NCBI GenBank assembly: GCA_937916515.1
Contig: CALFSX010000118.1
Location: 1 to 32,172, forward strand
Origin: an uncultured Planctomycetaceae bacterium
GTDB taxonomy: Bacteria; Planctomycetota; Planctomycetia; Planctomycetales; Planctomycetaceae
Length of the DNA stretch: 32,172 bases
Direction: 5' to 3'
The position numbers and the translations under genes were made by a program. Position 1 is the first letter of the stretch, and each line of letters begins with the position of its first letter. Below the pieces are notes generated by a model, which worked only from the letters and a program-made list of their open reading frames with translations, was not told the origin of the DNA and did not search any database. Of this stretch, positions 17,052 through 24,904 are shown piece by piece.

Positions 17052-18953
17052 TCATTTGTCATTTGTCATTGGCGCACTCGGCGGTTCGACGTCATTCAAC
17101 ATATCGCGTCGTTCCACGCCATCGCCCGCCGAGGCGTCTCGGCCTCCCGGCACTCGGCGAAGGTGGCGGCGGATGACTTTGCCGAGGAAGCTGCGAGGCA
17201 GGTCGCCTTTGCAGACTTCGATGGATTTTGGTCGTTTGTGAGCGGATAGGTGTTCTTTACAGAACTCGGTGATGCTGGTTTGGTCGAACGTAGCGTTGTC
17301 GTTAAGGACGATGAAGGCTTTGACGACTTCTCCTTTGTGTTCGTCGGGGATACCGATGACGGCGGCATCTTTGATGGAAGGATGTTTCTTCAGCACCGCT
17401 TCAACTTCCTGTGGATAGACGTTGAAGCCGGACGTGATGATCATGTCTTTTTTGCGTTCCATGATCTGAAACAAACCGTCGTGCGTAATGCGAGCCAGGT
17501 CGCCGGTGTGCAGCCAGCCGTCGTTGGCTGTTCCGTTGGGTGTGTTCAGGTGAGCGCCTGCCAATGGAAGTCCTGAGGCAAGGCGTTCGCGGATGTCGTG
17601 CCAGTAGCCGAGCATTACCTGAGGCCCTTTGACCAGCAGTTCTCCGACTTCGCCAAGCATCACGTCGTGGGCACCTGTTTCCGAATCGACCAGTCGGCAT
17701 TCGGTGTCCGGCAGTGGCAGACCGATGGTGCCGAAGTGAGCCGCACCTTCAAGCGGACCGACGTGAGTGACCGGCGAAGCTTCTGAAAGTCCATAACCTT
17801 CGACCACCAACGCTCCCGTGTGTTCGGCAAATTCGCGGCCGACGGCTTCCGGCAATGGGGCTCCTCCGCTGATAACCCATTTCAGCGATTTCAAGTTTGC
17901 GGGGTGCTTGCGAAGGTGCTCATTCATCGCCACCAGCATCGCCGGGACAGCATGAAAAACTGTGGGACGGTGTTCTTCGATCATGCGAATCGTCTTTCGC
18001 ACGTTGAAGCGGTGATCCATGATTAAAGTGCCAATCATGGCGGCTCCGCCCATCACGTTTGTCGACAGTCCATAGCTGTGGAAGAACGGCAGTACGGCAA
18101 GCAGCTTTTCTTTGCCGACGGCGGCTCCTGCCCAGTAGAACTGCTGCCATGCGTTGGCCACCATGTTGCGATGACTTAGCGTGACCGCCTTGGGATCACC
18201 CGTGGTGCCACCCGTTGGCAAAATGTAGGCTGGAGTGGTGGCCCAGTTCTTCGATTCAGAGGGCGCATCTTCGACCGGCTTGATCACTCCTCGGCGCGCC
18301 ATCGCTTCGGTCATGAGCGCATCAAGTTTAGGAACGGGCGAAGAGTCGTCGGAATCTTCTGCCATCAGTTCATCCCAGAACCAGCCAACGTGTTCGTTGG
18401 CGGTCATCCACCACAAGCCGGTGCGTTTTTTACGCAGGTACAGATAACCGAGCTGTTCGAACAGTGGCAATCGAGGACGCAGCGATACGAACAGCGTTTT
18501 GTCGGGGCGATGGGGGCCGGAAATTAGTGCGGCCAGCATGTCCAGGCAGATGACCACTTTGCAGTCAGTGGCTTCCAGCATGCGATCGGTTTCTTCCTGT
18601 ACGGCCATTGGGCTTAAAGCAACGGCGATTGCTTCAGCGCGCCAGATGCCGTTCAGGGCAATGATGTACTCGGGAATGTTGGGCAGCAAAATGCCAACTC
18701 GGTCACCGGGTTTTACGCCAAGTCGCCTTAGTGCAGCAGCGGCACGAATGGCGTCGAGGTTAAGCTCTTCCCACGTCCACTCAACGTCGTTGTAGTGGCA
18801 GGCGATGCGACCTGGCATCAGACAGGCCGCTCGTTCGAGCAGCACCCATGCGGGAATGTCCGGGTAATCCAGTGTTCGCGGAACTCCCGCGGGATAACGG
18901 ACAATGCTTGAAGCGTCGTTTAGGGACGTAGTCCCCCCGAAAATCTTTGCCAT
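17052..18953 (-). CDS. fadD: Long-chain acyl-CoA synthetase (AMP-forming)
   Basis: Activates free fatty acids with ATP and CoA. 633 residues from the ATG at 18953 with GAGGT upstream. The ATP loop is YILPTGGTTGDPKAVTLSH (243-261); other signatures are GYGLSEASPVTH, DGWLHTGDL and ERKKDMIITSGFNVYPQEVE, and the catalytic C-terminal lysine is in SFLGKVIRR (Lys592). The protein would normally end soon after this lysine. Here about 30 further residues (GRDASAGDGVERRDMLNDV and a short end) are read from a dispersed repeat. A ~60-residue insert (LRPRLPLFEQLGYLYLRKKR) before the ATP loop is seen in bacterial long-chain synthetases. It is the first gene of the beta-oxidation cluster, and the regulatory region should lie upstream in 18954-19330. 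Confidence 0.93.
   Translation of the reverse strand: MAKIFGGTTSLNDASSIVRYPAGVPRTLDYPDIPAWVLLERAACLMPGRIACHYNDVEWTWEELNLDAIRAAAALRRLGVKPGDRVGILLPNIPEYIIALNGIWRAEAIAVALSPMAVQEETDRMLEATDCKVVICLDMLAALISGPHRPDKTLFVSLRPRLPLFEQLGYLYLRKKRTGLWWMTANEHVGWFWDELMAEDSDDSSPVPKLDALMTEAMARRGVIKPVEDAPSESKNWATTPAYILPTGGTTGDPKAVTLSHRNMVANAWQQFYWAGAAVGKEKLLAVLPFFHSYGLSTNVMGGAAMIGTLIMDHRFNVRKTIRMIEEHRPTVFHAVPAMLVAMNEHLRKHPANLKSLKWVISGGAPLPEAVGREFAEHTGALVVEGYGLSEASPVTHVGPLEGAAHFGTIGLPLPDTECRLVDSETGAHDVMLGEVGELLVKGPQVMLGYWHDIRERLASGLPLAGAHLNTPNGTANDGWLHTGDLARITHDGLFQIMERKKDMIITSGFNVYPQEVEAVLKKHPSIKDAAVIGIPDEHKGEVVKAFIVLNDNATFDQTSITEFCKEHLSAHKRPKSIEVCKGDLPRSFLGKVIRRHLRRVPGGRDASAGDGVERRDMLNDVEPPSAPMTNDK
17073..17143 (-). 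repeat. Dispersed repeat family C, copy 4 (fadD tail)
   Basis: Shares CGCACTCGGCGG, TTCAACATATC, CGTCGTTCCA and GCCCGCCGAGGCGTCTCGGC with the other copies. It is translated as part of the acyl-CoA synthetase C-terminus in the same frame as in fadJ. Confidence 0.85.
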
Positions 18954-19115
18954 CACACACCTCGCTTGCAGAGCACAATTTGCTGCTGATCGATGGACCG
19001 GCAACTTGTTGTGATGTTGTGGAGGCGATCTGGTTTCAGACTTTCAAGTAGTCTCTGCCGTTGTTTGACAATCGCTTGTATGTCAGTAGGTTTTGCCTGA
19101 CAGCAGGCGTTTGTC

Positions 19116-19133
19116 GTTGAGCATCCGCTCAAC
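19116..19133. promoter_or_regulatory. Candidate operator upstream of beta-oxidation genes
   Basis: Perfect dyad GTTGAGC-ATCC-GCTCAAC, 163 bases before the fadD start, near an AT-rich patch (TATATTATGC at 19147-19156). The size fits a TetR- or GntR-family fatty-acid regulator site. No regulator gene is nearby, so this is inference from position and symmetry only. Confidence 0.4.
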
Positions 19134-19620
19134 TAATCGGCAATGCCGTATATTATGCAGAGACACCCTTCCTTCCGGGTTTGGTTACCTGATGAAAGCA
19201 GGTCGCAGTTTTAATACTTAGAGTCTTCAATGGTCTGACAGGTTCCGAAAAACGTTTGGGAATATGTTGTTGATAGTTGAACGACGTTTGAAGGTCATGA
19301 TTACTTACGAATTTTTCTCTTCATTGCGTTGATTGGTTTGTTTTTGTTTTCATGACTTTCGTTTACCCAGTGGCCAGATATTTCAGGCTTTCCTTGCCGT
19401 TGACCGCGGGCTAAATTTTGCAGATGCCGCTGTTGGGTTGTTTGAGCAGCGGGGTGAGTTGTTCAACCGAAAGCCTACACCTGAAACGGATCAAAAGCCA
19501 AATCGTGAAAACTGCTTTGTGTCGCAACGCCTTTTCAATAAACAGTTTACGTCGAAATAAAATTCGCCTGAATGATGCTCGCCAGCAGCACGTTTTGCTG
19601 TTTTCCGAATGACCGATTGA

Positions 19621-19685
19621 CGAGACTCAGTAGTTCAGAGCTGTTACCAACCGGCTCGCTGGCAAACGCCTGTTACTGAGTCTCG
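19621..19685. terminator. 12-bp perfect inverted repeat beyond the peroxidase stop
   Basis: CGAGACTCAGTA (19621-19632) and TACTGAGTCTCG (19674-19685) are perfect complements around 41 bases. It begins 42 bases after the peroxidase stop on the minus strand. It could be a transcript-end structure or the ends of a tiny element; no T-tract is seen. Confidence 0.45.
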
Positions 19686-19727
19686 CCTTGGGTGGCGGGG
19701 CTGGTGAGAGCACCGAACGTGACTTGG

Positions 19728-22484
19728 TTAGCGGCGAGTTCGGAAGATTCGTCCCAGGTCTCGAAACTGAACCGTTGAAAGTTCAGCCACAGCATCGCCC
19801 GGAACTGCTCCGCCGTCGCGATCGTACTGGTACAGCATTCCATCCGGCAGCACAAAGTACCACCCATTGGTGCCAAGCAACCAACGTTCACCAAGACCCA
19901 GATAGTTCTCGAACAGGTTTGCGGTGGCTCTTAGCCCCTCGGTCTGCTGCACGGCGGTGACAATGGAATCAAGATTTGCGGCTTGATCGTCGTCAGTCAT
20001 GACAGACGGCTGCACAAGAGCGTCTCGATTGTTGAACATCTCTGGCCCCAGCTCAGCAACGACGTTGCCAGTGGCTCCTTTTCCGCCGTCCCACATGTGC
20101 AGGTTGCCATCGGGAGTCATGAAGGTCCAGCCTTGATTGGACATCATCCACACTTCGCCGCGACCACCCCAATTCAGGAAGTCGTTTTTGGTATTGTGGA
20201 TCTGCAGACTGCCATGCAGGAACTCAGCAAGCCGTGGCATGTCCTGCGGACGGTCTCCGTTTCCATCCTGTACCAGCATGTCGTTGCCATCGCCGCCGTT
20301 CATCTGGTCTTTGCCGCCTTGACCGTATAGACGGTCATTTCCCGTTCCGCCAGACAACATGTCGTTGCCGTCACCGGCCAGCAGCACGTCCATACCGGCA
20401 CCGCCGAACAGTCGATCAGCGGCGTCGCTGCCCACAAGTGCGTCGTTGCCGTCGCCGCCCACCAGAATATTCAGCTGGCCTGATGACTGACTGACATCCA
20501 GCCAATCGTCTCCGTTGCCACCTTCCATAATCAGCGTGTCGATGTTTGCGAAGAAGACGTCCAGTTGGCCCAGGTCAATTTCGCTGCCGACGGCTGCGAC
20601 CACGTCGTTTCCGTCTGTGCCTTTAACAACCAGCGTGTCGTTGCCTCGTCGACCTCCGTTAACGTTTACGGGAATCGCCATGGCAGTGCCATCCGCTGAC
20701 ATCACGACAGTGAACCGCTCGCCCGTTTGGTCAGACCCACGCAGGTTGATGCCGCCTACTTCGTCCGCCGGGCGTTCCAGCAGCACTCGACCGCTGTCAA
20801 CATCGACGACCTGCACGGTTCCACCGTTCACGTGGACTTCGACGTTATTTATGCCCTCTCGTTCTGTGTTGACGTCCAGAACTTCCGTGCCCTTCAGAAA
20901 GAACAGGTTTGTTTGCAGTCCTTCAATGCCGGAATTGCGTTCGATGATGTCTGACAATCGAGTGTTCTCAATTTCAGCCAGAGCATCGCCTTCGAAGACG
21001 TTCTGATACCAGTATCGATCACCGGCTCGCAGACGTTCGAACTGATCAATGATAATGGTTGTGAAAGTTTCGCCCATGGACGAGCCGGCCAGATGGTCTT
21101 CTGCCAGGCCGCCGACCCACAGGTCGATGTTGTCGACTGAACCGTATGTCTCTTCCAGCTTGCGAGCAAGTTCTGGATCAGACGTGATTTGATCGAACGA
21201 AGTCACCGGCTGCAGCCCCAGGTCAACTCGCACCTGGTTGTAGTCTGCCAAACCATGATCGCGACCGCGCTGAATGTTCAACGACGCCAGATCCAGGCCG
21301 CCCGAACCGGGTGGTCCGAACAGGAAGTTCCGAATGTCGTCCACGACCTGAGCGTCAAGTTCCTGAGCCGCCTGGCTGGCTGCACCTCGGAAGATTGCAT
21401 CGATGCCGATCGCCGCCACTTGATCTGGCCGGAAGAAGGCTGACGCCAGGTCAATGTTGCCGCCTTCGACCACGTTGCCGTCGGCATCCAGCAGCTGCAA
21501 TTCCGGAGACAGCAGGCTGTGCCCGAATCGGTAAGCAGCGGTCGAAAATTCGTTGGCGATACTCGGATTCACCGTTGGATCGTAGCCGCCGTATTCGCTG
21601 ATCGCGTCGGCTCCGTGCAAAGCTGGCAGGTATTCGTTGAAGGTAATCGCCTGAATTTCAGCTCGCACAATCGCCCGAGCCTGCTGATACAGTTCTTCGT
21701 CGGTCAGCGAAGAATCTTCTGCAGCAAGTTCCGTCGCAATACGATTGTGTTCTCGCACAAAGATTGTTTGCATCGATGTCAGAGCGATGTTTTCATTGGC
21801 TCGAACGTCTCCCGCAAGAAACAGAGTTTCAGAGGTGCCACCCGCGTTGGCAAAGCCTTCTGTGTTAAACGGCAGCAGGTCGCCATCGCTGGTTTTCAGC
21901 AGCCCACCTTCGAAGGTGCGTAATGCGTCGGCTCGTTCCTGGTCAGAACCGTACACCACGGAGCCGTCGATGAAAGCGGTGATTTCGTTTAGCTGCTGAC
22001 GAATACCGTCGCTCGATTCATCGCCTTCGACGTAGCCGGACCGAGTTAATGGGATTTCAGCGGTGCCGGTTGCAAACGGGTCGAAGTAAGCATCGCCCAG
22101 CGGCACTTCGATGTTGAATTCTTCCGATGGGTCGGAACCTTCGGACAGGTCGATATCGTGATCGACGAATTGTCCCCAGATCCAGACGAAGTCGGTGAGG
22201 TTTCGGTCGTTGACGATCGATTCGCTTTGAGCAATCACCTCATTGCTGATCTCGCGAGCACTCGGAAGGGCTTCGCCGGATGGCGACGACACACCATCGG
22301 CATATTCCACGATCGTCAGGCGCAGCAGTTCAATGTCTGTGCTGCCCCATTCCGGGTTGTCGATGTTGTTGCCCGTGCCGTCGATTGAGGCGGAAACGGC
22401 AGACAACATCTGTCGCTCTTCGCAGACTTCCGCCTGCTGAATTTTTGCACGGTTGGAACGTGAACGTCGTTGAGATCGTTTCAT
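19728..22484 (-). CDS. Secreted animal-type haem peroxidase with RTX repeats
   Basis: 918 residues; ATG preceded by AAGGG. A basic N-terminus is followed by VCEERQMLSAV (20-30), resembling the LEPR-xLL motif of planctomycete exported proteins. The peroxidase domain (~40-560) has the distal WGQFVDHDID (Asp108, His109, Asp110), the catalytic Arg228 and haem-linking Glu231 in DVRANEN, FVREHNRIA, the proximal His322 in YRFGHSLLSPEL, and LNIQRGRDHGLADYN. By comparison with myeloperoxidase, the methionine that forms the sulfonium link is Asn232 here. RTX calcium-binding nonapeptides (GGxGxDxLx) follow at ~655-740. The last ~150 residues hold two copies of a ~50-residue module (GERWLLGTNGWYFVLPDG and GEVWMMSNQGWTFMTPDG). 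It probably acts outside the cell, making oxidants or crosslinking matrix. Confidence 0.93.
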   Translation of the reverse strand: MKRSQRRSRSNRAKIQQAEVCEERQMLSAVSASIDGTGNNIDNPEWGSTDIELLRLTIVEYADGVSSPSGEALPSAREISNEVIAQSESIVNDRNLTDFVWIWGQFVDHDIDLSEGSDPSEEFNIEVPLGDAYFDPFATGTAEIPLTRSGYVEGDESSDGIRQQLNEITAFIDGSVVYGSDQERADALRTFEGGLLKTSDGDLLPFNTEGFANAGGTSETLFLAGDVRANENIALTSMQTIFVREHNRIATELAAEDSSLTDEELYQQARAIVRAEIQAITFNEYLPALHGADAISEYGGYDPTVNPSIANEFSTAAYRFGHSLLSPELQLLDADGNVVEGGNIDLASAFFRPDQVAAIGIDAIFRGAASQAAQELDAQVVDDIRNFLFGPPGSGGLDLASLNIQRGRDHGLADYNQVRVDLGLQPVTSFDQITSDPELARKLEETYGSVDNIDLWVGGLAEDHLAGSSMGETFTTIIIDQFERLRAGDRYWYQNVFEGDALAEIENTRLSDIIERNSGIEGLQTNLFFLKGTEVLDVNTEREGINNVEVHVNGGTVQVVDVDSGRVLLERPADEVGGINLRGSDQTGERFTVVMSADGTAMAIPVNVNGGRRGNDTLVVKGTDGNDVVAAVGSEIDLGQLDVFFANIDTLIMEGGNGDDWLDVSQSSGQLNILVGGDGNDALVGSDAADRLFGGAGMDVLLAGDGNDMLSGGTGNDRLYGQGGKDQMNGGDGNDMLVQDGNGDRPQDMPRLAEFLHGSLQIHNTKNDFLNWGGRGEVWMMSNQGWTFMTPDGNLHMWDGGKGATGNVVAELGPEMFNNRDALVQPSVMTDDDQAANLDSIVTAVQQTEGLRATANLFENYLGLGERWLLGTNGWYFVLPDGMLYQYDRDGGAVPGDAVAELSTVQFRDLGRIFRTRR

Positions 22485-22577
22485 TGCGAATGCCCTTCAA
22501 TCGATTTTGAAACAGCCTCAGAACAAGTGCGCGGCGATAGCGCAGAAAGGTCGTTCGGGGGACTGCAGAGACGGGAT

Positions 22578-22601
22578 ACCTGCAGAGAAATCCCTGCAGG
22601 T
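22578..22601. promoter_or_regulatory. Dyad in the peroxidase leader
   Basis: ACCTGCAG (22578-22585) and CTGCAGGT (22594-22601) are perfect 8-bp arms around AGAAATCC. It lies 94 bases before the peroxidase start. This could be an operator or an RNA hairpin; the bound factor is unknown. Confidence 0.4.
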
Positions 22602-22850
22602 TGCTTCATCGATCTTGCCGGCAATGAAAGAAGCTTCATGAGAAGATTTCAAAGCGGTGACAAACTTAACTGACACCCATCATCAACACTCCTCATATAA
22701 GTCTAAACGCAGGTCAGCCTTGATGATCGTCTGGAAAAGTCACATTTTTGTTGGCACGACTCTTCCTGGAACAGCAACCGGCGCGGCTGGAATAATCGAT
22801 TCTTTTAGAGTATTGCTCAAAAAGATGCCTGCACGGTGGGCGCATGAATC

Positions 22851-22970
22851 TCGTAGCGACAACGGAACGGCACGGCACGGCACGGCACGGCGACCAGAAC
22901 GTTCCACGTCCTGTCTCAATCCACGCCCTTTCTCACTCCAGCCCACCAGGTCAAGAACGACGCGCTTGTA
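22851..22970 (-). repeat. Dispersed repeat family A, copy 3
   Basis: Inverted relative to copies 1 and 2. Shared blocks are TCGTAGCGACAACG, GAACGTTCCACGT, ATCCACGCC and CACCAGGTCAAGAACGA. It is expanded relative to the others by a run of ACGGC units and an insertion before the CCAGGTCAAG block. Confidence 0.65.
22867..22891. repeat. Pentanucleotide tandem run (ACGGC x5)
   Basis: Five exact ACGGC units in a row inside repeat copy A3. The other copies have a single unit-like sequence here, so this looks like a local slippage expansion. Confidence 0.85.
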
Positions 22971-23186
22971 AGCTGGACAGCGCAATTCTCAATCAGCCGC
23001 AAGGCGCTAGCCTCGTTTTTTTTCCGCCTGTCGTTACCCACAACAATTTTGATGGCCACCAGCAAATTGGTTGGCTGTTCTTGTTTGCGGGGCAAAGCTC
23101 CATTCGTTTGCCTGGCCTTTGGCCCGAATTTGACACTTGCAAATTCAGATTCGTGGGCAGAGACAAGGTTGTTTCCCCTGGTTGGC

Positions 23187-23205
23187 AAAAACCGGGGCTA
23201 ACGCC
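23187..23205. repeat. Family D single copy
   Basis: AAAACCGGGGCTAACGCC, matching the arms of the inverted repeat at 13142-13208 and the bridge at 13335-13363. A degenerate reverse copy is at 22991-23015 (AATCAGCCGCAAGGCGCTAG). Confidence 0.65.
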
Positions 23206-23283
23206 AACGCCGTGAAGGATTCTTGAGCTGAAACCCAATGAGTTAAAGCGAGACATCGCAGTCTGGAGTTTGGGTGCGTTCAA

Positions 23284-23477
23284 GTCACGAAGTGACGTTA
23301 GGTGATAGCCACGGGCGCGAGCCCGTGGAACAGCATTCGACAGTCGTTTTCAGTCCTGAAGGGACGACAGGCAACAACGCGAAATGACACGCCTATCGTC
23401 CCTTCGGGACTTTTCGTCTGACTTTTTGCAAACCACGGGCTCGCGCCCGTGGCTACTACCTGCCGTCACTTCGTGAC
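23284..23477. repeat. Three-tier nested palindrome element (~194 bp)
   Basis: Outer arms of 45 bp (23284-23328 and 23433-23477) are complementary with about five mismatches. Each outer arm is itself made of two small palindromes: GTCACGAAGTGAC and CCACGGGC-GCGA-GCCCGTGG. Inside are second arms of 21 bp (23352-23372 and 23391-23411; core TCCCGAAGGGAC) with two mismatches. The whole could extrude as a branched cruciform. No open frame lies within it, so it would be a non-autonomous element. Confidence 0.85.
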
Positions 23478-24306
23478 TGAAACGCATTCGACATGACTGC
23501 CTCTTCTCCAGTTCAAACAGTGTTTTTGCTTTTCAAAATCCTTCACTGCGTTGGGCGAACGCCCTGTGGCTGATGTGGCTGATCCGGTATCTTTCAAGCT
23601 CGCTTCCAGTATGGCGGCTGGCACCGAACGTGGAGCATTGAATCGCCGGCGATCCTGTTTCACGGCCGACATGTTAACGCTGGTGATTACCAATGCGGCT
23701 GCTCCCATTCTGACCGCTCCTTAAAGCGTTATGTGGCTGCGATTGCAACTCTGGCCGCGTCAACCAGTGGAGCCGTCGTTCGGCAGGCTTTCTTTCATCA
23801 GGTTGTGAACGAAGTGTCGCGAGAGAAATCGTCGTCGCGAGATTCTGTTGCTGTGATGGCATCGGATTGCAACCTGCGTCAGACACAGCCTTCACTTTCT
23901 CGTATTCACCAACGTTGGATCAACTGTGTCGATCGCGCCGATTTGCCGGTTCTGCCGATGCCTTTTCATTGAGCATCTTTGCCAGGCATGTTGGCCAGCG
24001 TTGGATAGTGATCTCCATTGCCGGGGATTTTGCCCTGGTGGGAATAACCATTAAATCACAAGACATTAACTGCGTTTTTACAGGTGAAACACAGACTTTC
24101 CGCAGTCAGGAGGTACTTGTCGACACACGAACCATTGGTCTGGCACGCCTATTGCTTTCCATAGATTCGGTTGCTTAGCAACATCGGGATCAAGGATCGA
24201 TTACTCAGCTGATCGCATGTCTGCAAATTTTCAGAGCAACAACAGAACGATTTTGATCGTCGGCTCGACTGAAATTTCAAACACATGCCTTTGTTAGGAG
24301 CCTGCA

Positions 24307-24621
24307 ATGAATTTTCTGAAGAAGAACTGGTTTCCCGTTTTGATGACACTGATCGCTGCCGTGTCGCTGTACGATACCGCGCTGATTGTGAAGTTCAGTG
24401 ACACGATTCATGGAATGGAAGAAAATCCAATTGGAATCTGGCTGCTGTCCGTTGGTGACGGCAGCATCTGGCTGTTTGTTCGAGCCAAAGTGGCTGGCAC
24501 CTTAACTGTACTGAGCGTGCTGACACTGATGTACAGATGTCGCAGCAACAAAACTCTTCCCGTCACGTCGTCGATTGCCGCTTACCAAACCGGCCTGTTT
24601 ACCTATCTGACATTCGCCTAG
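24307..24621 (+). CDS. Small membrane protein, DUF5658-like
   Basis: 104 residues; ATG with AGGAG six bases upstream, a strong ribosome site. Three hydrophobic segments are seen: ~9-30 (FPVLMTLIAAVSLYDTALIV), ~43-58 (IGIWLLSVGDGSIWLF) and ~62-77 (VAGTLTVLSVLTLMY), plus a hydrophobic end. The pattern of an Asp in the first span, then EENPIG, then a basic residue before the last span (RAKVAG) resembles the DUF5658 type of small membrane protein of unknown function. The match is by eye. The gene stands alone among repeats. Confidence 0.8.
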   Translation: MNFLKKNWFPVLMTLIAAVSLYDTALIVKFSDTIHGMEENPIGIWLLSVGDGSIWLFVRAKVAGTLTVLSVLTLMYRCRSNKTLPVTSSIAAYQTGLFTYLTFA

Positions 24622-24723
24622 AACAGCAGGCTGAAGGCACCGACACTTTCGAGAATCGCCTGCTTACCTGCCGGTACGCAGACGCAGAAATGCGTGGGCC
24701 ATCCACGCGTATAAACACTCCTT

Positions 24724-24794
24724 CGTCATTCCCGCGCAGGCGGGAATCCACCGGACAGTGTGGCGGCTGAATTCCCGCCTGCGCGGGAATGACG
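24724..24794. repeat. Perfect 24-bp inverted repeat
   Basis: Arms at 24724-24747 and 24771-24794 are perfect complements around 23 bases. Each arm has the core ATTCCCGCGCAGGCGGGAAT, itself a palindrome. This core is a common dispersed sequence in many bacterial genomes. It sits between the convergent genes ending at 24621 and 24902 and could stop transcription from both sides. Confidence 0.9.
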
Positions 24795-24815
24795 GTTGGG
24801 GGTGGGAAATGACGG

Positions 24816-24904
24816 TCGTAGCGACAACGTCGCGGCTCGGCGATTAGCACTTCCCACGTCTTGCGGCGATCCACGCCACCAGGTCAAGGACGAAGCCCTT
24901 GTTA
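24816..24904 (-). repeat. Dispersed repeat family A, copy 4
   Basis: Contains TCGTAGCGACAACG, CGGCTCGGCGATT, ATCCACGCCACCAGGTCAAG and CGAAGCCCTTGTTAG, i.e. the reverse of copies 1 and 2. The end of the element coincides with the TAA stop of the kinase gene at 24902. Its minus strand reads KTWEVLIAEPRRCRYDRH, similar to the peptide read from copies 1-3. Confidence 0.75.

Larger units (their letters stand above)
18954..19727. other. Intergenic region between fadD and the peroxidase gene
   Basis: About 770 bases without a convincing gene. It must hold the promoter of the beta-oxidation cluster (read leftward) and the 3' region of the peroxidase gene. Two dyads lie upstream of fadD: GTTGAGC-N4-GCTCAAC (19116-19133) and TGTCAG-N10-CTGACA (19081-19102). 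A CATAAT-like -10 (minus strand, near 19150) is present without a clear -35. A 12-bp inverted repeat is at 19621-19685. A 75-codon frame at 19333-19560 has no ribosome site and no recognisable pattern. Confidence 0.6.
22485..24306. other. Gene-poor, repeat-rich stretch
   Basis: About 1.8 kb with no frame that looks like a protein gene. It contains the peroxidase leader, a family A repeat with a pentanucleotide run (22851-22970), family D fragments (22991-23015, 23187-23205), the nested palindrome element (23284-23477) and a stretch at 23480-24290 in which I see nothing recognisable. Frames of up to ~100 codons occur there (e.g. 23867-24178, plus) but lack ribosome sites and sensible composition; a decayed gene cannot be excluded. 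Confidence 0.6.

Noticed and set aside
19333-19560. 75-codon plus-strand frame in the fadD-peroxidase gap
   Set aside because: No ribosome site and no family pattern; the region is more likely regulatory.
19673-19894. Possible frameshift at the end of the peroxidase gene, with another minus frame continuing for ~45 codons past the divergence
   Set aside because: The main frame still matches the first copy of the internal module up to VAELxxxxF, so the gene probably ends naturally at 19728.
23284-23477. Considered as a CRISPR array because of repeated short blocks
   Set aside because: The blocks are inverted rather than direct repeats, with no regular spacers and no cas genes nearby.
23480-24300. 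Several frames of 70-100 codons that might be small genes or a decayed gene
   Set aside because: No ribosome site, no recognisable motif, and frames overlap in several phases; left as unannotated.
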